Origin: Prorocentrum cordatum
Lineage: Eukaryota > Sar > Dinophyceae > Prorocentrales > Prorocentraceae
Assembly (NCBI GenBank): GCA_963575745.1
Contig: CAUYUJ010004697.1
Location: 17,501 to 47,973, forward strand
Reading direction: 5' to 3'
DNA length: 30,473 bases
Positions 25,001 to 30,473 of the stretch are shown in pieces. The notes below the pieces were generated by a model. That model ran no database searches. It worked only from the letters and a program-made list of their open reading frames with translations, and had not been told where the DNA came from. The translations under genes and the position numbers were made by a program. Every line of letters begins with the position of its first letter. Position 1 is the stretch's first letter.

Positions 25001-28000
25001 GAGCTGTGTAGTGTTATCTATCCTAAGCAATATGTGTGGTGTGAGCTGTGTGGTGCAATCTACGTGGTGCTAGCACTGTGGTGCAATCTACATGAGCTAT
25101 TGTGGGCGGCGACGGGCGGCGGCGGCGACGGCAAGCGTGGCGGCCGACGCCCAGGCCCAGAAGCGGCGGCGACGGACGGCCGACGCCGACGGATCCGAAG
25201 TCCGGGCCCGGAGGTCGGCACCCCTCGCAACGGCTCCTCCCGAGCAGCATCTGCTGGCCCCGCGGGCGGGGTGGGAGGGCGCCCCGGGGAGGCCGAGGAC
25301 GACCGAAAACATCCCGTCGTGAGGTGTTCACGGCGCCCGGGGGGTCTGGGCTGCGTGTGTGGCGATGTTCCGCGACGCCGCAAAGCAGGCGGCGGATCCG
25401 AAGTCAGGGTTGCCCAGCCCATCCCTGACCCCTCCCTTGGCGGCGCGCGCAAGGGGGTAAGGGGGGAGGGGGGAAGGCTTCTTGGAAGGAGGCTACTCTG
25501 AGAAGGTGCCGGGCTTACACTTGTATAGATGAGATGAGGCCGCGCCTTCTAAGAAGCAGGGTGCTTCTAAGAAGCCTTCCCGCCTTCCCCTACCCCCCTC
25601 TGCGCGCGGCTGACTTCTGGTTGACGCAAGTGGGCGTCCAGGAGTCCAGGGGGTGGTGCAATAGATCTGGTGCAGTAGGTTTCTGGGGATGCAGTAGATT
25701 TGGGGCGTGCTTGGGCGCAGCTGTATTGCTGGACTTCTGCATGCCATGCACGAGTTGCAACACCAGGCAACGCAACTCTCTGGCGCAAGGCATTCGCAAT
25801 ACCCCGGCCCCGCTCTATTGCACCACCCCCTTTCAGCTGGATGCCCTCTTGGGTCGACCAGGTGACCCGTGCTGCCCCTGGCCTGGTCTTCAGGGCCGTC
25901 TGCCCGCTGTACCCCGCCACCAGGGCAGTGCGGTCGGCTTCCACCAGGTGGCCCGTGCGCAGCAGGCCCAGGGCCTTCAGGAGGTCGGCCACCACCCGGG
26001 CGACCTGCGGCAAGCTCGTGCGGCGACGACCCCCGCCTCCTCCTCCTCCTCCTCCTCCTCCTCCTCCTCCTCCTCCTCCTCCTCCTCCTCCTCCTCTTCC
26101 TCTTCCTTCTTCTCATCCCCCTCCTCCTCTTCCTCCCCCTCGCCCTCGCCCTCCCCCACCCCCTCTGCGCTGGTTTCTGACACCTCGCGAACCGTCAGGA
26201 CGAAGCCTGGACGAGGAGACGAGGATAAACTCAGGTCAGGATAAGTCGGGACTCTCTGAGGTCTAACGGCTCCGGAAGATGTATCGGGCGCCGCGGCCTT
26301 CTCAGAACGCTCCGGAGCGCTCTGAGAGCGTTCCGGAACCCTCTGGAACGGATTTATCCTCGACCTAGCCCTGTTCAACCTTTGGGGGAGTAATACTCGG
26401 CATACTCGGGTTCGGGGGACTCGGGTTGGCCTGGCGGGGCCGTCAGGAACGTGACGAGACACAGTCTGAAATCTGACGCAAACTCCCATCGCGAGCATCC
26501 CACGAAAACTGGGCCGTCAAAATCCAGAACGGCCCCGTCAAAAAGTGTCGCCAAACCCGAGTCGTACGTTCCCCCAAACCTTGAACAGTCGGCGGCTTTC
26601 CGATCACCCGAACGTTTCTTGTTGGCCTAGATTCTGGGCTGCCCGCGGCGTGCTGGGATCGCAGCCGCGTCGACTCAGCGCAAGAGGAAACAAGGACTTG
26701 TGAACTCTGGGAGGCCCGCGCGGATGTTCTTGGGCTGGCGCGCCAACTGGCCTCCAGGCATCCACGAGGGCGACGATCAAAAACGGGTCGTACGCGGCGG
26801 TGGCTTACGCGGGCCGCCAGCGCGGCGCGCCACGTTGGCATCAAGGGCGCTTACGCGGGCAGCTTACGCGCGAATGTCGGTGAAGACGACCCTTTTTTTC
26901 CGTCGCCCAACTGGCCTCCACGTTTCCACGTGAGCTTTCGATCCCCATCCCACCCAACACAAGGAAAGGTAATAACATTGCCGAATAATAGAATCTGCTT
27001 GAAGAACCGTGTCAAAGAAAAGCTGTGTCGCGGAAGAGCCGTGTCGCAGAAGAAGAACTCTGTCGAAGAAGAACCCTCGGTATATGATTGGTTACCGAAG
27101 AAAACCATGTCTGGAGGTCTGCGCAGATGTCTGGCGGCGAGCGAGGGGAGGAAACAAGAAGGAGAAGGCCTTCTCAGGAGGCGGCGGAACTTCTCAGAAC
27201 CCCTCGCGCCATCTGAGAGGTTTTCTGCATCTTCGGGGAAAGATCAGAAACCTTCTCAGAAGGCCGGGGGGCTTCCGAGCCCGCCCCTTCGCACTTCCCT
27301 TCATCGATCGCCGCCGAGCTGCCCAAGGTCGGTGCTGAACCCCACACCTCCCTTCCGCGCCTCGCGTGCCAGGGGCGGCGCCAGGAGGCGCCCGGCGCCG
27401 ACCCCAGAAATCCACGCGGACTTCCGACAGCTTACAGGGCAGTTTTTAATACACAGGATGTTAAACACATTAGGATGTTTAAAACATGGTTTATTCATTC
27501 ATGAATTAATGCATCAACTCATCCTTGTATTTATTGATCAACCCTTTATTTTTAATCAATGGTCCGCACGCGGAGCATGTATAAAAAACGGCACTGTACG
27601 CTCATGGAGCACTGCGCGGCGCTCACAAGGGGGGGCAGCGCGAGGCGGGCGGTCTTCCCTGAGATCCGACGTTGCCAAGAAACTACAACATCGCAAAACA
27701 TTGCGACCGGAGCCCTGGACCCCATCTTCCTGCGTCATTTTTCCAGCCGGATCGATCTGCGAGGGTCCCGGTGCCCGAAATGGATCGAAAATGCCCGTTG
27801 TGAAAAAATTGCAACGCCAGGATCTCAGGGTTCTAAGAAGGCGGGGGGGCTCCTCAGGGGGCCTCCAACCCAGATGCCCGACGACATGATTCTTCGTTCC
27901 AGGGCCCAAGGAGGTCCCGCCCCCTTCCCCGGGGGCGGTGGTTCGTCCCCGATCCATTCTTTCGTCGCCCCGGCGCCCGATGCCCCTGGAGGCCGAAATC

Positions 28001-30094
28001 TCAAGTGAAAACGCCCGCATTGAAAAGAATCTTATCCTTGGATGTCTGGGGAGCCTCGGGGTAGGCTCGGAAGCTGGCAGGGCTGCGAAGGAGCTCCTCC
28101 TCCTCCTCCTCCTCCTTCCCCTCCTCCTCCGCCACCTCCTCCTCCTCCTCCTCCTCCTCCTCCTCCTCCTCCTCTTCCTCCTCTTCCTCCTCTTCCTCCT
28201 ACTCCTCCTCCTCTTTCTCCTCTTTCTCCTCCTTCTTCTCTTTCTCCTGCTCCTCCTCCTACTCCGCCTCCTCCATTCCTTCCTCCCTGTAGCATCCCAA
28301 GGCCAGTCGGACGGGCGGGTCGGGCGTTTCGCTTGAGACTTCCTTGCCATTTTGAGCCTGAAGCTTGAAAACTGGCAAAAGCTTCACAGATGGAGGGCGG
28401 GCAGCTTCCAAAATGTGGCTCTCGCCTTAGCGCCGCGCACATTCGTCAAAAACAGTTGCAATGGCTTTACGGATTGAGGGCTGGTCGTTTTCAAAATGTT
28501 GCTCTCGCCTGCGCACCGCCCACACTCGTCTTAAACATATGCAGGAGTTTCACGGGTTGAGGGCGGGTCGTTTTTTAAATGTGGCTCTCGCCTTAACGCC
28601 ACGCACATTCGTTTCAAACATTGCAAGAGTTTCACGGATTGTGATTGAGGGCGGGTAGTTTTCAAAATGCGGCTCTCGCCTGAGCGCCGCGCATATTCGT
28701 TTTCAACATTTGCAGCATGTCATTGGTTCTCATGATTAACGTTCCACTAGTGTGTTTCTGAAGCATGTCATTGGTTCTCATGATCAACGTTCCACTAGTG
28801 TGTTTCTGAAACGTTTCAGGATTGTCAGGGCGCAGCGGTTACGTGGATTCGTCGCGACTCAGGATCGTCTGGCACGATTCAGGATCGTCTAGAAGCAACA
28901 GCCAGTCGGACTCGTGGCGTTCAAATCCTGAGAACGGCGTTTTGGCACGCTTCGGAATTTTCGCACGGTTGTCCCCAAACGTGACACTTCCCTCAGAGGA
29001 AATGAGCCCTTGCAGGGGCCTGTGAAGAGGGAACTTGGAGGGAGGGTGTGATCCAACATCGTTGATGAGTCCTGGGATTACACTGGTCCTCCTCCCCCCC
29101 CTCCCCCTCCTCCTCCTCCTCCTCCTCTTCCTTCTCCTCCTCCTCCTCCTCCCTCCACCGCCCGTCCTATGTCCCGAGCCTGAGGCAGGGTCATCAGCTC
29201 GTCGTGGTCGTTGCCGTCGTGGTCGTCGTCCTTCTGGGTCGGCGGCACCAGCCGCAAGGCCTTCAACAGACTCCAAAGCCTTCCTGAACGACCCCAACCG
29301 GTCAAAAACGTCCTTGGGCTTTCGTCGTGGTCGTCGTCGTCGTCGTCGTCGTCGCTTCTGGGTCGGCGACACCGGCCGCAAGGCCCTCACAGCACTCAGC
29401 CTTCTTACACGACCCCGGACGTTCAAAAACGTCCTCCAGCTTCGACCGTGGAGCCTCGATCTCCAGGAGGAGCTGGTGACCCCCCTGCATACGGTCGGAC
29501 CTGGGCCAGAGGAGCATCCCTCGAGAACATGAGACCCTCCGCCCGCCAAACTCACACAGAAAACCCGAGGCCCCCCCCTGGTTGCACAAGAACGTCCAAC
29601 AAGCACGAAGAACAATAGGGTACCCTCCCCGAGCCGACCTCGATCTTATTAGAGAAACCATAGATGACATCAACATAAAAACTCGGAGGTCCGCGCGGAT
29701 TTCTCAGATCTGCGCTGACCCCCCCCCCTCCCTGGCGCGCTCCTCGCGCCAAGGGCGGCGCTGGAAGCGCCGCCAGGAGGCCCCAGCGCCGATCAGAGGA
29801 ATCCGCGCGGACCTCCGAGTTGTTATGTTTATGTCATTGTTTATTCCCCTAGGCAAATCGCCTGGGACTCACAAAAACGATCGAGAACCTCAAACCTCAA
29901 ATCGACCGCAGCGGTGACCCTCCTTGGCGCTGGCCGATCTCAGAATGGGCCAAGCTCTTGCGCGTCGAACCCACCCTGTGCGCGCCGCCAGGCTGCAGAG
30001 AGGTTGGCCGCTACTACCCGAGAGCGACCGTCGTCTTCCCGGTGCCGGGGTTGCCCACGAAGACCATGTGCAGGGTGGCGGAGCCGTTCTGGGC
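22006..30094 (-). CDS. Split gene, partial: AAA+ ATPase of the CbbX/SpoVK type (three exons seen)
   Basis: The minus strand holds three exons, 30029-30094, 25883-26004 and 22006-22051, that join in frame to about 78 residues of an AAA+ ATPase core. In order they give Walker A (GNPGTGKTT), a helix and the stretch GHLVEADR..LVAGYSGQTALKT, then the Walker B strand GGVLFVDE. This order and the wording GHLVE.DR..LVAGY.GQTA.KT are typical of CbbX (Rubisco activase of the red lineage) and SpoVK-like AAA+ proteins, which form hexameric ATP-driven remodelling machines. The substrate cannot be told from this fragment. Introns are 4024 nt (GT donor) and 3831 nt (GC donor); the donor after exon 3 also reads GC. 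The N-terminal part and everything after Walker B (sensor 1, arginine finger, lid) were not found. Joining by eye is exact in phase (0, then 2 nt plus 1 nt), which makes chance very unlikely. Whether it is expressed or a decayed copy cannot be judged. Confidence 0.82.
22825..23184. mobile_element. TIR element, family G, copy 2, with an 8-bp target-site duplication
   Basis: The left end reads CTGGTAAGGCTTCGGGCTGC and the reverse complement of the right end TTGGCAAGAGCTCGGGCTGC; both continue GCGCA.ACAGCCCCC. Perfect GCCTACAT octamers flank it at 22817-22824 and 23185-23192. An 8-bp duplication is characteristic of hAT-type insertion among others. The interior carries the CTC array at 22902-23039. 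It lies in intron 2 of the AAA+ gene. Confidence 0.85.
22902..23039. repeat. CTC trinucleotide array inside a TIR element
   Basis: It comprises about 45 CTC units with two small interruptions, and lies within 22825-23184. Confidence 0.95.
23193..23582. other. No gene seen
   Basis: This is unique-looking DNA with GTAGGGCG and CGCCCTACT words repeated near 23413, 23430 and 23512. There is no clear TIR or coding signal. Confidence 0.4.
23583..23760 (+). repeat. Dispersed repeat shared with 9640-9830
   Basis: See 9640-9830. Here the inner phrase has expanded to a short tandem of GGTCCCGGCAA and AGTCCCCGGCA (23686-23740). Confidence 0.7.
23740..24490. repeat. CCAAGA-type degenerate tandem repeat
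   Basis: It is a long run of CCAAGAGGCC, CCAAGACGGCC and CCCCAAGA phrases. An AT-rich interruption with TTTTATTGGTTTTTTC lies near 23960. Confidence 0.7.
24575..25105. repeat. ATGTGGTGCA-type degenerate repeat with TATATACATGTA stretches
   Basis: ATGTGGTG(C/T)(A/G)A and GAGCTGTGTGG words recur every 16-25 bp. Alternating TA, TG and CA runs such as TATATACATG lie near 24620-24720. The same wording appears more briefly at 8060-8150. Confidence 0.7.
25106..25442. other. GC-rich DNA without a gene; GGCGGCGAC repeats at the left
   Basis: 25105-25190 repeats GGCGGCGACGG and GGCCGACGC, resembling 8310-8465. The rest is unique; GGATCCGAAGTC occurs twice (25191 and 25395). Confidence 0.45.
25443..25609. 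mobile_element. Foldback TIR element, family A, copy 2
   Basis: The arms match the copy at 7301-7462 (GCGCGCAAGGGGGTAAGGG, GGAAGGCTTCTT, and the inverse at the right end). The loop has diverged (CACTTGTATAGATGAG). It lies in intron 2. Confidence 0.8.
25619..25861. mobile_element. TIR element, family F (about 240 bp)
   Basis: The left end reads GGTTGACGCAAGTGGGCGTC and the reverse complement of the right end GGTCGACCCAAGAGGGCATC; both continue CCAG..., then GGGGGTGGTGCAATAGA. The element ends only about 20 nt from the exon 2 donor. No second copy is seen in the window. Confidence 0.75.
25883..26004 (-). CDS. Exon with pore-loop region (AAA+ ATPase)
   Basis: This 122-nt exon encodes 40 residues plus two bases. 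It begins VARVVADLLKALGLLRTGHL and ends GYSGQTALKT, matching the stretch that follows Walker A in CbbX and SpoVK proteins, where the aromatic residue of AGY lies in the pore loop. The acceptor is TTGCCGCAG followed by GTCGCC. The donor reads AAGACCAG followed by GCCAGG, that is GC rather than GT; no GT lies at a position that would keep the match. The remaining AG joins the first G of the next exon to make an arginine codon, as expected for KTR. The frame stays open by chance well past the donor, but family resemblance stops exactly there. A GGA repeat ends about 30 nt upstream of the acceptor, with no clear pyrimidine tract. Confidence 0.86.
26036..26152. repeat. CTC trinucleotide array
   Basis: The array is clean to about 26097 and then carries TTC and CCC changes. 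On the minus strand it reads GGA and ends about 30 nt before the acceptor of exon 2. Confidence 0.95.
26199..26376. mobile_element. TIR element, family D (about 175 bp)
   Basis: The left end contains GACGAGGATAAA and the right end TTTATCCTCGACCTAGCC. The interior ATCGGGCGCCGCGGCCTTCT and the palindromic CTCTGAGAGCGTTCCGG are shared with 21565-21715. Confidence 0.7.
26771..26906. mobile_element. TIR element, family B, copy 2 (136 bp)
   Basis: The left end reads CGACGATCAAAAACGGGTCG and the reverse complement of the right end GCGACGGAAAAAAAGGGTCG. CCAACTGGCCTCCA occurs on both sides (26743-26756 and 26907-26920), a 14-bp direct repeat that may be a target duplication, although the left copy is 14 bp away from the TIR. 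Confidence 0.75.
27165..27300. repeat. CTTCTCAGAAGG-type palindromic repeat
   Basis: It is related to 8935-9045. It has GGCCTTCTCAGGAGG at the left and CCTTCTCAGAAGGCC at the right, the inverse. Confidence 0.5.
27345..27440. mobile_element. Truncated TIR element, family E
   Basis: It matches the right part of 29664-29837 (CGCCAGGAGGC, CAGAAATCCACGCGGACTTC against CAGAGGAATCCGCGCGGACC). The left terminal repeat is missing. Confidence 0.55.
27440..27560. other. AT-rich island
   Basis: TTTTTAATACACAGGATGTT and ATTCATGAATTAATGCATC lie in an otherwise GC-rich intron. AGGATGTT occurs twice (27458 and 27472). No gene is visible. Confidence 0.6.
27655..27833. mobile_element. TIR element, family C, copy 2 (about 178 bp)
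   Basis: The left end reads CCCTGAGATCCGACGTTGCC and the reverse complement of the right end CCCTGAGATCCTGGCGTTGC. CATCGCAAAACATTGCGACC lies next to the left arm. It lies in intron 1. Confidence 0.75.
28095..28277. repeat. CTC trinucleotide array with TTC variants
   Basis: CTC units with CTT, TTC and ACT changes increase to the right. Confidence 0.95.
28380..28710 (+). repeat. 83-bp tandem repeat, four copies
   Basis: The word GAGGGCGGG starts at 28393, 28476 (one change), 28559 and 28647, giving spacings of 83, 83 and 88. Each copy continues TTTTCAAAATG.GGCTCTCG, then GCC...CGCACATTCGT and a CA(A/T)TTGCA-like end. Confidence 0.9.
28715..28810 (+). repeat. 48-bp tandem duplication
   Basis: GCATGTCATTGGTTCTCATG starts at 28715 and at 28763; the 48-bp copies differ at one base (ATTAACG against ATCAACG). 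It is probably recent. Confidence 0.95.
29090..29154. repeat. Short CTC trinucleotide array
   Basis: CTCCCC, then CTC units with a CTTCCTTC interruption. Confidence 0.9.
29231..29450 (+). repeat. Tandem duplication, unit about 124 bp, with a CGT array between
   Basis: CTTCTGGGTCGGCGRCACCR starts at 29231 and 29355. Both copies continue GCCGCAAGGCC, CAGCAC or CAGACTC, CCTTC, ACGACCCC and GTTCAAAAACGTCC or GTCAAAAACGTCC. A (CGT)n run at 29326-29353 separates them. On the minus strand both give similar short peptides (DVFDRLGSF and DVFERPGSC), but with no family match. Confidence 0.75.
29486..29650. mobile_element. TIR element, family H, copy 2 (right end missing)
   Basis: It is shared with 6387-6570 from ACGGTCGGACCTGGGCCAGA to GGGTACCCTCCCCGAGCCGA. 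The right terminal repeat seen in copy 1 is absent; family E begins a few bases on. Confidence 0.6.
29664..29837. mobile_element. TIR element, family E (about 174 bp)
   Basis: The left end and the reverse complement of the right end share ACTCGGAGGTCCGCGCGGAT perfectly, preceded by ATGACATMAACATAA on both. The interior GGCGCTGGAAGCGCCG is palindromic. It lies in intron 1, about 190 nt from the exon 1 donor. Confidence 0.85.
30029..30094 (-). CDS. Exon with Walker A P-loop (AAA+ ATPase)
   Basis: This 66-nt exon encodes 22 residues in phase 0, starting AQNGSATLHMVFV and ending in the P-loop GNPGTGKTT, a textbook GxxxxGKT nucleotide-binding loop preceded by the hydrophobic beta-1 strand HMVFV. 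I place the acceptor at GCTGAG followed by GCC (AG then G) and the donor at ACGACG followed by GTCGCT. Reading on past this donor adds VALG and then two TAG codons, so an intron is needed there. The hexamer GGTCGC occurs at both borders of the following intron, so the exact cut could slide by a few bases. Upstream sequence to the window end shows no recognisable earlier exon. Confidence 0.85.
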
Positions 30095-30107
30095 CTCAGC
30101 ATGGGTG

Positions 30108-30473
30108 GTCCCCCGCCTCCTTTCGTCGTGATTCTTGATGTTTGTTCCTCCCCTCCCTTCCACTAGCGGCAACGACCACACTGACGCCGTCCCTTCTACG
30201 CAGGAGAACCCAACACAAACGAAGGCAGGCGACTAGAAGAATGCCAATACCAACCTCTTCTCGTCGTGAAAATGGCCCGAGACGCACCCACGCCATTCTA
30301 AGCGCGTTGCGGCTACCAGCAGGCCCCTTCCTCACAACAACACACGCACTGAAAGTCCCGTTGCACTCCGGAACGCTGGGCCAAACGACTCCGAACCACA
30401 TCATACGAAAACGGCACCCATGCACCGTGCCATGTCTGGACTCCGTCCAGGCCCCGCTCCAACGCGGTACCGT
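30108..30473. other. No feature recognised
   Basis: This lies upstream of exon 1 on the minus strand and presumably belongs to the preceding intron. No exon, repeat or TIR is clear. Confidence 0.4.

Larger units (their letters stand above)
22052..25882 (-). other. Intron 2 of the AAA+ gene (3831 nt, GC-AG)
   Basis: It joins GQTALKT in exon 2 to RAVVESALGG across exon 3 and uses a GC donor. CCAG followed by G is present at both borders. Inside are TIR elements at 22825-23184, 25443-25609 and 25619-25861, the CCAAGA-type degenerate repeat at 23740-24490 and an ATGTGGTGCA-type degenerate repeat at 24575-25105. Confidence 0.75.
26005..30028 (-). other. Intron 1 of the AAA+ gene (4024 nt, GT-AG)
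   Basis: The borders are fixed by the exact in-frame join of GKTT to VARVV. The intron is filled with TIR elements (26199-26376, 26771-26906, 27345-27440, 27655-27833, 29486-29650, 29664-29837), CTC arrays, a four-copy 83-bp tandem repeat and a 48-bp tandem duplication. On the sense strand the CTC arrays read as long GGA polypurine runs. Confidence 0.75.

Noticed and set aside
28380-28710. CRISPR-like or satellite with spacers
   Set aside because: The units are contiguous 83-bp copies without spacers.
29231-29450. Extra exon of the AAA+ gene with DVFDRLGSF
   Set aside because: It is a tandem duplicated repeat, lies within intron 1 between exons that already join exactly, and matches nothing in the family.

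Overview
The window looks like nuclear DNA of a protist, most probably a dinoflagellate. The evidence is inferential: the one recognisable gene is cut into very short exons by introns of about 4 kb, two of its three visible donor sites are GC rather than GT, every acceptor reads AG followed by G, and the rest is simple-sequence DNA, degenerate tandem repeats and small inverted-repeat elements. No bacterial gene organisation, rRNA or CRISPR array is visible, and I recognised no tRNA. The long serine, tyrosine, leucine, threonine or valine frames are only translations of trinucleotide repeats.

Layout. 1-1160 is ACC-rich and purine-rich low-complexity DNA followed by a 10-bp CG-rich tandem array. 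1161-2870 is a segment that recurs almost identically at 12974-14720, immediately after a 100-N assembly gap (12874-12973). 2196-3044 is a TAC array. 3046-5512 is a degraded but clearly coding-derived block rich in tyrosine, interrupted by all three stop codons and by frame shifts. 5520-9060 holds a CTC array, several terminal-inverted-repeat (TIR) elements and direct repeats. 9640-12870 holds degenerate CCAAGA-type repeats and two ATC arrays around an A-rich, T-poor island. 14012-15452 and 17676-20077 are further TAC arrays, separated by two long degenerate tandem arrays with units of about 29 and 22 bp. 20080-21440 is degenerate repeat and mostly featureless DNA.

The right third (22006-30094) carries, on the minus strand, three exons of an AAA+ ATPase of the CbbX/SpoVK type. 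Exon 1 (30029-30094) holds the Walker A loop, exon 2 (25883-26004) the following helix and pore-loop region, and exon 3 (22006-22051) the Walker B strand. They join in frame exactly. The two introns (4024 and 3831 nt) are packed with TIR elements from at least seven families, several of which recur at 5.9-8.9 kb or 21.4-21.8 kb in the same window, and with CTC and other tandem repeats. One element (22825-23184) has a perfect 8-bp target-site duplication. The first and last exons of the gene are not seen; they are outside the window or too diverged to recognise by eye.
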